A stretch of DNA of 64,000 nucleotides from Niastella caeni (GCF_004834005.1 NZ_STFF01000011.1:124001-188000); one strand, 5' to 3'; counted from the first letter of the stretch, positions 1 through 9,355 are shown. A program made the numbers and translations. Notes: generated by a model not told the origin, from the sequence alone.

Positions 1-821
1 TCCCCGGCGCGCAGTTCCTGTTCGAGCAAAATACACTCATCAGTATTACCGGCGCCGATTTTACGGCAATGGTCAATGATGAGCCTGTTCCGTTATGGCA
101 CCCAATCGTAGTGCGAAAGAACGCAGTGCTGCATTTTCCCAAACTACAGCATGGCAGCCGGTGTTACGTGGCCGTGCATGGCGGTTACTGCGTGAACAAA
201 TGGCTCAACAGCTACAGCACCCATTTGAAGGCCGGTGCCGGTGGCTTTCATGGCCGCAAACTTGAAAAACGTGATGAAATACCATTTAAAGAAAGCCGCA
301 TTTATTTTGCCGGACTGTTAAAACCAGGAAAGGAGTTTGAAGTGTTGAAGTGGCATGTAGATACCGGCAGCACCTACCTGCATCCCAATGAGATTTACAT
401 TATAAAAGGAAACGAATGGGACCAACTGACCTGCCAGTCGCAACAGGATATGCTGGAAGATAATTTTACCATTCACCCGTTTTCAGACCGCATGGGCTAC
501 CAGTTAAAAGGCGTTGACCTGAAACGCAATGAGCGTACCGAACTGGTTTCCTCAGGTGTTAGCTTCGGTACTATACAGTTATTGCCTAACGGACAACTGA
601 TCGTGCTGATGGCGGATCACCAAACTACCGGCGGCTACCCACGCATAGGGCATGTGATCTCGGCCCATTTACCCAAACTGGCGCAATTGCGCCCAAGCGA
701 TTGCATTCATTTCAAAATAACGGATATTGCTACTGCCGAAAACCTGTTGATTGCCCAACAACAGGAATTGAATATCTTACAACGCGCCTGCCTGGAGCGG
801 CTGAATCACGTAGTATGTTAA
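1..821 (+). CDS. pxpC: 5-oxoprolinase subunit C (biotin-dependent carboxyltransferase-like, AHS2), 5' partial
   Basis: The reading frame is open from the window edge (codons start at base 3), so the start codon lies upstream. The visible ~272 residues are the C-terminal part of an AHS2/KipA-type protein; the segment GGYPRIGHVISAHLPKLAQL near the C-terminus is typical of the family. In the PxpABC enzyme this subunit, with PxpB, helps couple ATP hydrolysis to opening of 5-oxoproline (pyroglutamate) to glutamate in the cytoplasm. It overlaps the next gene, pxpA, by 7 bp, so the two are translationally coupled; pxpB is expected just upstream outside the window. No internal break is seen. Confidence 0.85.
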   Translation, partial: PGAQFLFEQNTLISITGADFTAMVNDEPVPLWHPIVVRKNAVLHFPKLQHGSRCYVAVHGGYCVNKWLNSYSTHLKAGAGGFHGRKLEKRDEIPFKESRIYFAGLLKPGKEFEVLKWHVDTGSTYLHPNEIYIIKGNEWDQLTCQSQQDMLEDNFTIHPFSDRMGYQLKGVDLKRNERTELVSSGVSFGTIQLLPNGQLIVLMADHQTTGGYPRIGHVISAHLPKLAQLRPSDCIHFKITDIATAENLLIAQQQELNILQRACLERLNHVVC

Positions 822-1579
822 GTATAGATATCAATTGCGACATGGGGGAGAGCACTCACCTGTGGCCATACCATATTGAGAAAGACCGGATGTTGTTATC
901 ATATGTAAGCAGCATTAACCTGGCTTGTGGTTACCATGCCGGTGATGCACATACTATGCATGAACTGGTTGCCGCGGCCATTACAGCCGACGTAGCTGTT
1001 GGCGCGCATCCCGGGTTTGCCGACCGGGATAATTTCGGAAGAACCAATATGCAATTGCCACCGGGCGCCATTTATGACCTGGTAGTGTACCAGGTTGGCG
1101 CACTGGATGCTTTTTTAAAAGTCATGGGGGCACGATTGCATCATGTAAAACCACATGGGGCTTTGTATAATATGGCGGCAAAAGACGAAGTAATGGCGGA
1201 TGCAATTTGTAAAGCGATATACGATTATGACAGCCAGTTGTTGTTGTACGGTTTATCGGGCAGTAAACTGATAGAAGCGGCAAAGGCTACCGGTCTTACT
1301 ACCTGCAGTGAAGTATTTGCCGATCGTACGTACCAGGATGACGGGCATCTTACGCCGCGAACACATCCGCAGGCCTTGCTGGGCAGCACGCAGCAATCGA
1401 TACAGCAGGTTTTGCAAATGGTAAGGCAAAGAACCGCTACCAGCGTTAACGGTAAGGAAGTACCGTTGGTGGCCGATACCGTTTGTGTGCATAGTGATGG
1501 AGAGTATGCCGTGGAGTATGCGCGTTCTATTAAAGAAGCATTGGTGAGCGAGGGGATCCTTGTTGGAAATGAGAAATGA
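815..1579 (+). CDS. pxpA: 5-oxoprolinase subunit A (LamB/YcsF family)
   Basis: LamB/YcsF family protein of 254 residues, the normal length. The N-terminus IDINCDMGES and the motifs NLACGYHAGD, VGAHPGF and HVKPHGALYN are the family's metal/substrate-site signatures. With PxpB and PxpC it converts 5-oxoproline to glutamate using ATP. The ATG at 815 is chosen because the family begins right at this DINCD strand and it overlaps the end of pxpC by 7 bp; an upstream in-frame start at 701 would add unrelated residues inside pxpC. The gene is followed by a tandem repeat and then an NRAMP transporter on the same strand. Confidence 0.93.
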   Translation: MLSIDINCDMGESTHLWPYHIEKDRMLLSYVSSINLACGYHAGDAHTMHELVAAAITADVAVGAHPGFADRDNFGRTNMQLPPGAIYDLVVYQVGALDAFLKVMGARLHHVKPHGALYNMAAKDEVMADAICKAIYDYDSQLLLYGLSGSKLIEAAKATGLTTCSEVFADRTYQDDGHLTPRTHPQALLGSTQQSIQQVLQMVRQRTATSVNGKEVPLVADTVCVHSDGEYAVEYARSIKEALVSEGILVGNEK

Positions 1580-1595
1580 AAAATGAGAAATTAGG

Positions 1596-1947
1596 AATGA
1601 GAAAGTGAAGACGGAATATAGAATATTGAATATCGAATGTTGAAGTGGAAGAAGGCGGGGAAATGAAGAATGAAAAATGAAAAACAGAGAGATGAGAAAG
1701 TGAAGACGGAATATAGAATATTGAATATCGAATGTTGAAGTGGAAGAAGGAAGGGAAATGAAGAATGAAAAATGAAAAACAGAGAAATGAGAAAGTGAGG
1801 ACAGAATATAGAATATTGAATATCGAATGTTGAAGTGGAAGAAGGAAGGGAAATGAAGAATGAAAAATGAAAAACAGAGAAATGAGAAAGTGAGGACGGA
1901 ATATAGAATATTGAATATCGAATGTTGAAGTGGAAGAAGGAAGGAAT
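1596..1947. repeat. 95-bp tandem repeat, about 3.7 copies
   Basis: A unit of exactly 95 bp recurs with its ACGGAATATAGAATATTG core at 1611, 1706, 1801 and 1896 (one substitution in the third copy). The last copy is incomplete. Each unit joins a GAATATAGAATATTGAATATCG stretch to GAAATGAAGAATGAAAAATG-type sequence. Both minus-strand reading frames through it are repetitive and have no protein character. It separates pxpA from the NRAMP gene. Length variation by slippage is likely. Confidence 0.9.
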
Positions 1948-1965
1948 GTGAGTGGCTGGCGATAG

Positions 1966-2005
1966 CAACTACAAACTACAAACCATAAACCACAAACCAT
2001 AAACT
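1966..2005. repeat. 7-bp-period simple repeat (ACAAACY/ATAAACC type)
   Basis: About five degenerate units of period 7 (CTACAAA, CCATAAA, CCACAAA) immediately before the NRAMP start. A related run on the other strand lies at 51417-51463, so this is a dispersed low-complexity family. Confidence 0.7.
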
Positions 2006-2012
2006 GGAATTA

Positions 2013-3212
2013 GTGAAGCCCACAACAAGATCCGCAATAACCGGTGCCGCTTTCCTAATGGCCACTTCAGCCATTGGTCCCGGATTTATAACCCAAACCA
2101 CTGTTTTTACCCAACAACTACTCACCAGTTTCGGCTTTGTAATACTGGTGTCGATCGTGCTGGATATTGCGGCGCAGTTGAACGTCTGGCGCATTATTGC
2201 CGTTACGGAAATGCGGGCGCAGGACCTGGCGAATACCTTGTTACCTGGCATGGGTTATTTGCTGGCTATACTCATTGTTGCCGGTGGGTTCGTATTTAAC
2301 ATTGGCAATGTAGCCGGGGCCGGCTTAGGCATGAATGTCGTTTACCCATTTGATGCAGACCTTAAGCATCCGGTAATTGGCGCAGCTATCAGTTCCGGTA
2401 TTGCACTGATGATCTTCTGGATAAAAGAAGCTGGCTTAGCCATGGATTGGTTCGCAAGGATATTGGGATTTGTAATGATCGGTTTAACGCTGTATGTGGC
2501 CATTAGTTCACATCCCCCGGTGGCAGAGGCCATTTATCGGTCGTTCGTGCCCGTTCAAATAAACACAACAGCTATTGTAACCTTAGTTGGTGGCACTGTA
2601 GGCGGGTACATCAGTTTTGCCGGTGCGCACCGGTTGCTGGATGCCGGTATAAAAGGACAGCAACAATTACCGCAGGTAACGCATAGCAGTGTTAGCGCCA
2701 TATTGCTGGCATCGTTGATGCGCATCCTGTTATTCATGGCGGCGCTTGGCGTGGTAACAAGCGGCGGTCTGTTGCACAAAGACAATCCTGCTGCTTCTGT
2801 GTTTCAAATTGCCGCTGGTGATATAGGGTACAAGATCTTCGGTATTGTACTGTGGAGTGCTGCTATAACTTCTGTAGTAGGGTCGGCATATACATCGGTT
2901 TCGTTTTTGCGAACCCTGCATCCGGTGTTTGAAAAATACCAACGGCTCATTACTACTTTATTCATTTTGCTCTCCATGGGCACGTTTGCCTTTCTGCAAC
3001 AGGGCGCTGTACAATTATTGGTGATAGCCGGCGCGTTGAATGGATTGATATTGCCCGTTTCACTCGCCTTATTATTAGCAGCGGTTTTGAAAAAGAAACT
3101 GATCGGTAATTATAAACACCCGGTTTGGTTATCTGTCGCCGGCTGGATAGTTGTCGTGATCATGGGTATTATGGGAGCGAAAGCCATTGTTGATCTGGTC
3201 TCCAGGGCATAG
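2013..3212 (+). CDS. NRAMP-family metal/cation transporter
   Basis: Membrane protein of 399 residues with about 11 hydrophobic segments. The first segment carries SAIGPGFITQTT, the NRAMP signature region, although the usual DPGN metal motif of TM1 is not seen in canonical form (GPGF instead), so the substrate need not be Mn2+ or Fe2+. A GTG at 2013 is preferred because it precedes the complete first helix; the ATG at 2058 would cut into it. NRAMP-like genes are often found beside pxpABC in Bacteroidota, which suggests uptake of a pyroglutamate-pathway cofactor or substrate (inference). No clear terminator follows. Confidence 0.82.
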   Translation: MKPTTRSAITGAAFLMATSAIGPGFITQTTVFTQQLLTSFGFVILVSIVLDIAAQLNVWRIIAVTEMRAQDLANTLLPGMGYLLAILIVAGGFVFNIGNVAGAGLGMNVVYPFDADLKHPVIGAAISSGIALMIFWIKEAGLAMDWFARILGFVMIGLTLYVAISSHPPVAEAIYRSFVPVQINTTAIVTLVGGTVGGYISFAGAHRLLDAGIKGQQQLPQVTHSSVSAILLASLMRILLFMAALGVVTSGGLLHKDNPAASVFQIAAGDIGYKIFGIVLWSAAITSVVGSAYTSVSFLRTLHPVFEKYQRLITTLFILLSMGTFAFLQQGAVQLLVIAGALNGLILPVSLALLLAAVLKKKLIGNYKHPVWLSVAGWIVVVIMGIMGAKAIVDLVSRA

Positions 3213-3582
3213 ATCAATGTTGTCGCCGGTTAATGATCGTGACTGATTCCGTAACAATGTGGCTATCTCCAAACAGGGTTGCATTGCAGGCCTCCCTGTT
3301 CCGTGCAATCCGGTGGCAGGGTAGGTGCAGGATGTGCTCCTGTAATTACCATTTTATGCACGTAATTTTTCCTGTGTATTGCGGTATTTACCAAACTTAT
3401 AAAGAATTTGTGTTAAATGTTTTTACGGCACTATTTTAGCGTACGTTAAAAGCGTTTCTTTTTTACGTTTCCTTTACACATATACCGGTTTTTTTATCGT
3501 TATTTGTGTTGTTCCAACCCGCTCAACCCACCTATAAGAAATTTTTCTTAACAATTATTCCATTAATTAAACCGTAACGGTT
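3213..3582. other. 370-bp intergenic stretch, no gene seen
   Basis: AT-rich towards its right half. The 68-codon frame at 3233-3439 has no start context and no protein-like composition. It presumably holds the promoter of the DUF4407 gene, but no exact TANNTTTG box is seen. Confidence 0.5.
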
Positions 3583-4848
3583 ATGGCTGACAATCAGCAA
3601 GGGCCTGATACTGGCTTGTATACCTATGACTCTTTTACCGGCAGAGGCCCCGGAAAAAAGGCCGACACTAATTTTTTATGGTGGTGTTCCGGTGCTCACC
3701 AGGAACTATTGAAACAATTTCCCTCTGAACACAGCAAATACTGGGGACTCGGCGGCGTAATTCTGGCCACTTTTGTGCTGGCCGCATTATCTGCAGGGTA
3801 TGCCATATACAGCGTGTTTGGCAACTGGCTATGGACAATATGCTTTGCCATTGTGTGGGGACTTATCATCTTTAATTTCGACCGTTTCCTCGTATCTACC
3901 ATGCGTAAGTACGGCGTAAGCCGTCGCAAACAATTATCAATGGCATTACCGCGTATGGCGCTGGCTATACTCATCGGTTTTACCATTGCGCGTCCGTTGG
4001 AGCTGAAAATTTTTGAAAAGGAGATCAATACAAAAGTGATTGAGAACACGCACAAAAAAATTCAGTTGAACGACAGTTTGCTGCAGGCGGAAAATACGGC
4101 TTTGATGCAAACCACCGAAGCAGAGAGGAACCGGTTGTTTGAACGGAAAAAGACTATTGAAGATGACCTGAGCCGTTTGCAACAATCTTACGTGCAGGAA
4201 GCAGACGGTACAGGCGGTTCGCAGGTGCGCGGCGTGCAAAAAATTGCGAAGTTGAAAATGGACGCCTATACTTCTTCCGCACAACAGGCAACGCCTGAAT
4301 TGCAATCGCTCGCCAATAGCATTCATGTGCAGGACAGCATTCTGGCCAATGCAAAAAGTAATATGGAAGCCAAACGGGCGAAGTATGAATTGAGCGCCCT
4401 GGAAAATGTGGGCTTCCTGGAACGCAACAAAGCGCTCACCGACCTGGCTTCGGAAGAAAACAGTGTTTTCTGGACCAGCTTCTTATTATCCCTGCTCATC
4501 ATCCTGATTGAAGTAGGTCCCATCATTTCAAAACTGATCATGCCGGTTGGACCGTACGATATTGCATTGGCAAAGGAAGAATTGACCAGCATGGCCGCCG
4601 CCGAAGAAGAAATGCGCAGAAACAAAGAAATGCTGGTCGATAAAAAGAACACCTGGTATAAGAAACAGAAAGAAGTTTCGGAACAGTTGGTAGAAAAAAT
4701 GACAACGCTGCAGCAAAAACACATCGACCAGGAATTAGACAAATGGGAGCGCGGCGATTGGAACCCGCGCGATCACCGGGCATCTATGGACGAAGTAATG
4801 CGCAAAATAAAGGAACGTTACCAGTTCAATGGCGAAGACCTATTGTAA
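3583..4848 (+). CDS. DUF4407 domain-containing membrane protein
   Basis: 421 residues matching the DUF4407 layout: a short N-terminal region, paired transmembrane helices around residues 55-110 (GVILATFVLAALSAGYAIYS and a following segment ending IIFNFDRFLVSTMRK), another near 125-140, a long Gln/Glu/Lys-rich periplasmic or coiled-coil region (about 150-300), a further helix near 305-325 (FLLSLLIILIEVGPIISKLI), and a charged C-terminal coiled coil. The FNFDRF motif is characteristic. Function is unknown for the family. The stop overlaps the stop of the convergent next gene by 9 bp, so the 3' ends of the two mRNAs are complementary. Confidence 0.85.
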   Translation: MADNQQGPDTGLYTYDSFTGRGPGKKADTNFLWWCSGAHQELLKQFPSEHSKYWGLGGVILATFVLAALSAGYAIYSVFGNWLWTICFAIVWGLIIFNFDRFLVSTMRKYGVSRRKQLSMALPRMALAILIGFTIARPLELKIFEKEINTKVIENTHKKIQLNDSLLQAENTALMQTTEAERNRLFERKKTIEDDLSRLQQSYVQEADGTGGSQVRGVQKIAKLKMDAYTSSAQQATPELQSLANSIHVQDSILANAKSNMEAKRAKYELSALENVGFLERNKALTDLASEENSVFWTSFLLSLLIILIEVGPIISKLIMPVGPYDIALAKEELTSMAAAEEEMRRNKEMLVDKKNTWYKKQKEVSEQLVEKMTTLQQKHIDQELDKWERGDWNPRDHRASMDEVMRKIKERYQFNGEDLL

Positions 4849-5331
4849 GAACATATAAGCGCCGCCAAGGCCAATAAATAACAGCAGGGTTAGTAAAAGC
4901 ACGCCTTTACTAACCCTGTATTTTTGCCGGGCAGAAGGCAGCAACAGAAAAAGAATGGCCAGCAATAACAGGAAGATACCCACGCCAAAACCGATCATGG
5001 AGTTGTCGAATTTTTTGGCTTTCAATACCTGTTCCACAGTTATGGTACCTATAACGGCTGTGATGAACAATAAGATCGGGAGGCCTAACATCCAGCCTAG
5101 TCTTTTTCCTTTCAACAAGCACCAGCCGGCAATAATACCCGCGAGGATCACCGAATATGTTTTGAGATCGGAGAAGGCTTCATTTTTATTAATAACAAAA
5201 CTTCCATTTTGAATAGAGTAGGGGCCAGACCTTTCGCCCACCAATGAGGCCAGCTGCATCAGCAGGTAAATAATACTTATCAGTAACACCAGGATGCCGG
5301 CGTATTTTTCTTTCCAGCTTAACTTAACCAT
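4840..5331 (-). CDS. small four-helix membrane protein, unknown function
   Basis: 163 residues with four predicted transmembrane segments: near residues 12-30, 60-77, 80-97 and 118-135, plus a final hydrophobic stretch at the C-terminus. No family recognised. The ATG at 5331 precedes MVKLSWKEKYAGILVLL, a positively charged start followed by the first helix. It is convergent with the DUF4407 gene, with a 9-bp overlap of the coding ends. A Bacteroidota-specific hypothetical is the safest call. Confidence 0.7.
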   Translation of the reverse strand: MVKLSWKEKYAGILVLLISIIYLLMQLASLVGERSGPYSIQNGSFVINKNEAFSDLKTYSVILAGIIAGWCLLKGKRLGWMLGLPILLFITAVIGTITVEQVLKAKKFDNSMIGFGVGIFLLLLAILFLLLPSARQKYRVSKGVLLLTLLLFIGLGGAYMFLQ

Positions 5332-5492
5332 AGGATTTTTATTAGAAATATTTAGTTGAAAACGAACTGCGCGTTTATAAAGTATGTGTTACCTGTTGCC
5401 GGTTCCGGGCAAAAAATTTGGAGAGCCCCATTACCAGTTGAAGTGCTTAAAATTAAAGCCCTGGAAACCGGTAACTGGTAACCGGCAACTGT

Positions 5493-6104
5493 TTATTCAG
5501 CAATCAATTGTTGAATAACACCGGCAAGTTTCATTGCCCACAATCCATATTCCTTTCCTGACGGATGCAATTGATCGGTTGCCAGTAAGGTTACGTCATT
5601 GGCGGCCAACCGGGTTCCCGGGGTAATGTCGATATAGTTCACCGAATACTTTTCAGCAAAAGACCTGTTCACGGCATTGAAGGCATCTATTTCATGCGCA
5701 ATGGTGGCGCTGTTCCTGTCTTTGGCAAATGGCGTTACGCCCCAATCGGGAATGGATAAAACAAAAACATGTTTCTCCTGGTTGCCGGCAAAGCCAATGG
5801 CCTGTTGTAACAGCGCTTCAAATTGTTGGGTATACTCCTGCAGGCTTCTGCCGCGGTATTGATTATTCACCCCAATGAGTAAGGACACTACATCGTACGC
5901 AGGGAGCAAGCGACTGTTCACAATACCTGCCTGTAATTCGTCGGTTGTCCACCCGGTTTTTGCAACAATCTCTGCGGCATATAAGGAATAGCCGGCTTTG
6001 CGTAACAATTGTACGGTTTGATATGGAAAACTCTCATATATAGGAACGCCTTCACCAATGGTGTATGAATCGCCTAAAGCCAGGTAAGCGTATGTTTTTG
6101 ACAT
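5493..6104 (-). CDS. SGNH/GDSL-type hydrolase
   Basis: 203 residues with the SGNH blocks: block I YLALGDSYTIGEG (nucleophile Ser in GDSYT), block III in LLIGVNNQYRG (Gly/Asn), and block V DQLHPSGKEY carrying the catalytic Asp and His. Such enzymes are serine esterases/lipases or acyl-carbohydrate deacetylases; the substrate cannot be told. There is no signal peptide, so it is probably cytoplasmic. The ATG at 6104 is preferred over an in-frame TTG three codons upstream. Confidence 0.88.
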   Translation of the reverse strand: MSKTYAYLALGDSYTIGEGVPIYESFPYQTVQLLRKAGYSLYAAEIVAKTGWTTDELQAGIVNSRLLPAYDVVSLLIGVNNQYRGRSLQEYTQQFEALLQQAIGFAGNQEKHVFVLSIPDWGVTPFAKDRNSATIAHEIDAFNAVNRSFAEKYSVNYIDITPGTRLAANDVTLLATDQLHPSGKEYGLWAMKLAGVIQQLIAE

Positions 6105-6113
6105 GGAATGCAA

Positions 6114-6256
6114 ATAAGGCAGAAAAATACTAAAATTGGGAAATTAAGAATGAGAAATGTTAAATGAAAAATGAAAAAGGGAAAACAGGATGTTGAATAT
6201 TCAATTTCCAATACTTTCTCATTTCTCTGTTTTTAATTTTTAATTCTTCATTTCAA
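6114..6256. repeat. dispersed AT-rich low-complexity repeat (GAATGAGAAATG / GTTGAATATT type)
   Basis: The stretch contains GAATGAGAAATG, AATGAAAAATGAAAAA and TGTTGAATATTCAATTTCC, the same word set as the 95-bp repeat at 1596-1947, followed by the complementary words TTTCTCATTTCTC and TTCTTCATTT. It is intergenic between the SGNH hydrolase and the terminator of the outer-membrane receptor. Confidence 0.6.
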
Positions 6257-6288
6257 TAAAAAAAGGGCTGATTGCTCAGCCCCCGCAA
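6255..6288 (-). terminator. intrinsic terminator for the outer-membrane receptor gene
   Basis: Stem GGGCTGA/TCAGCCC around a TTGC loop, followed on the minus strand by a run of T (AAAAAAA at about 6258-6264 on the plus strand). It lies ~160 bp beyond the stop at 6440. Confidence 0.75.
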
Positions 6289-6439
6289 CATAATCATGTA
6301 GTTTGTCCTGATGTTGCTTTATTTGTGAGTTGTGAATTGTGAGTGGGTTCATGAATTTTTCAGATTTCTGAACAATCGCGAACTTCACGAATGGTCAGAC
6401 TTTTTATAATTCGGAGGTCCACTCACAACTCACCACTCA

Positions 6440-9094
6440 CTACTGTTGTATCCCCTGCATCCCGTTTTGCATACCTTCGGCATCGCCACGCATGTTCTTG
6501 CGTTTGAACAAGGCCACATCAAATTTCCCGAAGCGGTAACTGAAGTTTACCCGTACGATCTGCGGGTCTCTTCTGCGCCAGTCATCCTGCACAAAACCGG
6601 TTGCTTCCGAGTGCACAAAATAACGACGAGTTCTGAATATATCGCTCCAGTTAACTGAAATTGTTGCCGTATTCTTTTTTATAGCAATGTCTTTACGCAA
6701 CCCCATATCGACCCCATAGTTGGCATTGATGTATCCCTGGGTAGTTGTAGGCTGGCCGCCACCAAAACCGCCACGCATGCCTCCGCCGCCGCCACGGCCA
6801 CCACCACCGCCATCACCACTGTTGCTGGTGCTAACGGGTAATGCGCTTTTGCCCTGGTATTCGCCGCTGATCTGAACACTCCAGCCTTTATTGAATTTAA
6901 AGTTGTGGTTCATTTTGGCCGACCAGCTTGTGCGTTCATTTTCCAAACCGGCAATTACGTTGCTGCCATTGATCTTTGAATAATATACATTGGTGCTCGT
7001 CGTAACATCCCACCATTTGGTTAGTGTATTGCGGAAAATCAATTCCAGTCCGCTTGCATACGCCGTGGAGGCATTTACATACGTGGAGACATAAGCGGAG
7101 TCAATACTTTGACCCAGTTTACCCCAATTCTGGTAGCGGGCGATCAGGTTCGTGGTATATTTCCCGAACAGGGTTGCCAGGAATGTATTGCTTTTTTTAC
7201 CATAGGTTTTCTGGTACGACAATTCAAGCGAATGCGTGAACTCCGGTTTCAGGTTGGGATTACCGGTTTGGTAATTTAACGGATCACTGAAATCGGTATT
7301 CGGCATTAACTGGAAGAAATTGGGCCGGTTAATACGACGGGTGTAGTTTAATTGCAGGTCCTGTTTATGCCTTAAGGTCCTGTTTAAAAACACACTGGGG
7401 AATAAACTGATAGGGAAATCATTCGTATACGTTCCTTTATCGATCTGTTCTCCTTCATATCCGCTGCTTTCAGCACGTAGTCCCACCTGGTAGCTGAAAC
7501 TATCCTTTATTTTTTGAGAGAAGGTCATATAACCGGCGTATACGTGATCGGTATATTTAAAATTATTGCTTTGTAAAGCATTAAATGTACCATTGATGTA
7601 GGTATACTGGAAACTTTCGAAGTTACGCACCTGGGCGCGCAGACCTGCTTCCCATTTAATATTTTCGTTGACCGGTTTTATGTAATCGGTTTGCGCAATA
7701 AAGAATTTGTTCTCGCCGCCGCCATCGATCGATTGCAATTGTTCCCCGAATTTGGGATTCGTTTGGTCGAGGTCATAGAAAGAACGATAGCGGATATCGT
7801 TGTAGTTGGTATTCCTGCTTTGATTAATGTTTACGTCTGCTGTCCATTCTTCTCCTGCGCGGGCAAACATGTGTTTGAAGCTGAGCTGCGTACCGTAATT
7901 GCGAAAATTATTTTTGCCCAATGTATTTCGGTATTGCGTTTCCAATCCACCGGTTGCCGTATCTATGATCGTATTGGTGCGGTTATCGGGTTTGAAATCG
8001 CCGTTCACAATAGATTGCGAGATAGAAATGGTATTGCGATTGTCAATGAAATAATCCAGCCCGAAACGGCCAAACGCAAAGGCGCCGTTGAACACGCTTT
8101 TGTTGTATTGGGTAGTATATGCTTCCTGGCCGTCTATGATACTGGTCCTGTCTGTTTCGCCCCAGCCTTTTGATTTACGCTGGTTATACATGGCATTGGC
8201 AAATACGTTTATCTTACCCTGGCGCACATTCACATCGCCGCCGCCATTGAACCGGGCGCGGGAATCAACGCCGGCACGCACGCTTCCGTTATAACCCGCT
8301 TTACGATTCTTTTTTAAGATAATATTCAAAATGCCCGACTGGCCGCCGCTGGCATCATACTTTGCTGAGGGGTTGGTAATAATTTCAATGCTTTGAATGG
8401 CATCGGCGGGTATCTGGTCCATGGAAAGGGTAGTGGGGCGACCATCTACAAAGATCTGCGGCGCAGCATTGCGCAGGGAAACATTGCCGTCGATATCTAC
8501 ATTGATCGAAGGCACATTGCGCATAACGTCTATTGCCGTACCGCCCGCTGCGGTAATGCTTTTTTCAACATTGAATATTTTGCGATCAACACCCATTTGT
8601 ATCATGGGTTTGGTACCGGTAACCGTTACATCCTGCAGCATGGTAGCGTCCTGCTCCATTTTGATATTGCCCAGGTCTTTATCAACGGCTGAAAGTAGTT
8701 GAGACCTGTCCACACCGGGGCCCATTTTAATATCAAAAGCTATCTTTTGCTCAATACGTTTATAGCCAATGGCTGTAATTACCAGTTTGTACTGGCCAAA
8801 AACAGGCAGGTTTTCGAGGCTGAAATCGCCATTGCGGCTGGTAAGCATACCGCCTATCACAGCGTCTATTCTTTTTTTGCTTACCGTATCGAATTTGTTT
8901 TGGATTAATTGAACAGAAGCGGCGTCAAGGCCTTTATTGGTTGTTTTGTCAATGATACGTCCGTAAAAGTGACCGATATTCATTTGCTGACCACCGCCTT
9001 GCCGGTTTCCCCCGGCTGAACCGGGGCCGGGAAACTGAGCCTGTACAATAGAAGAACTGATAAGGAGAACAAAGAGCCATCCAAAATTTTTCAT
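6440..9094 (-). CDS. outer-membrane beta-barrel receptor (CarboxypepD_reg-like + plug + OMP_b-brl_3)
   Basis: 884 residues. A signal peptide (MKNFGWLFVLLISSSIVQAQ) is followed by a carboxypeptidase-regulatory-like domain (about 40-130), a TonB plug-like domain (about 150-245; IQSIEIITNPSAKYDASGG is typical of the OMP_b-brl_3 group) and a large barrel ending in aromatic beta strands. It is likely a TonB-dependent outer-membrane protein of unknown ligand. The N-terminal linker and a late extracellular loop (plus-strand bases about 6760-6825) are extremely Gly-rich. The ATG at 9094 starts exactly at the signal peptide; an upstream in-frame TTG at 9118 is rejected. Single-gene unit with its own terminator. 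Confidence 0.88.
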   Translation of the reverse strand: MKNFGWLFVLLISSSIVQAQFPGPGSAGGNRQGGGQQMNIGHFYGRIIDKTTNKGLDAASVQLIQNKFDTVSKKRIDAVIGGMLTSRNGDFSLENLPVFGQYKLVITAIGYKRIEQKIAFDIKMGPGVDRSQLLSAVDKDLGNIKMEQDATMLQDVTVTGTKPMIQMGVDRKIFNVEKSITAAGGTAIDVMRNVPSINVDIDGNVSLRNAAPQIFVDGRPTTLSMDQIPADAIQSIEIITNPSAKYDASGGQSGILNIILKKNRKAGYNGSVRAGVDSRARFNGGGDVNVRQGKINVFANAMYNQRKSKGWGETDRTSIIDGQEAYTTQYNKSVFNGAFAFGRFGLDYFIDNRNTISISQSIVNGDFKPDNRTNTIIDTATGGLETQYRNTLGKNNFRNYGTQLSFKHMFARAGEEWTADVNINQSRNTNYNDIRYRSFYDLDQTNPKFGEQLQSIDGGGENKFFIAQTDYIKPVNENIKWEAGLRAQVRNFESFQYTYINGTFNALQSNNFKYTDHVYAGYMTFSQKIKDSFSYQVGLRAESSGYEGEQIDKGTYTNDFPISLFPSVFLNRTLRHKQDLQLNYTRRINRPNFFQLMPNTDFSDPLNYQTGNPNLKPEFTHSLELSYQKTYGKKSNTFLATLFGKYTTNLIARYQNWGKLGQSIDSAYVSTYVNASTAYASGLELIFRNTLTKWWDVTTSTNVYYSKINGSNVIAGLENERTSWSAKMNHNFKFNKGWSVQISGEYQGKSALPVSTSNSGDGGGGGRGGGGGMRGGFGGGQPTTTQGYINANYGVDMGLRKDIAIKKNTATISVNWSDIFRTRRYFVHSEATGFVQDDWRRRDPQIVRVNFSYRFGKFDVALFKRKNMRGDAEGMQNGMQGIQQ

Positions 9095-9298
9095 GTTAGG
9101 TGCTATGGTTGAGATCAATTAGACGCAAAATTGCCGTAGAACTTGTGAAGCTGGTGATATTATGTGATGAACGGCGAAGCCGGGGTGCCAGTTACCAGTT
9201 ACCTGGTACTGGTTCAGGGTACAAGTTTCAGTGTAACAAGCTCGATGTTCACTTGCGTTCCGGGTCTCAGGTGTGCAGCGTGCTGCTGTATTCCCCCG

Positions 9299-9330
9299 GA
9301 AACCGGAAACTGGTAACCGGTAACTTTTCG
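9299..9330. repeat. GGTAACCGG-type low-complexity repeat
   Basis: CCGGAAACCGGAAACTGGTAACCGGTAAC-type words. Related runs occur at about 5459-5490 and 9188-9215. They are dispersed intergenic repeats between convergently or serially placed genes and have no coding potential. Confidence 0.6.
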
Positions 9331-9355
9331 TACTTCTTGCTTCCTGCTTCGTTTT

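Noticed and set aside
1530..2000. Long minus-strand frames rich in Phe/Ser across the 95-bp repeats
   Set aside because: They are translations of tandem repeats: the protein sequence repeats in phase with the DNA unit and has no start context.
3233..3439. 68-codon plus-strand frame
   Set aside because: No protein-like composition, no homology signal, AT-rich promoter space.
7691..8908. Several plus-strand frames opposite the outer-membrane receptor
   Set aside because: They are shadows of the receptor gene on the other strand.
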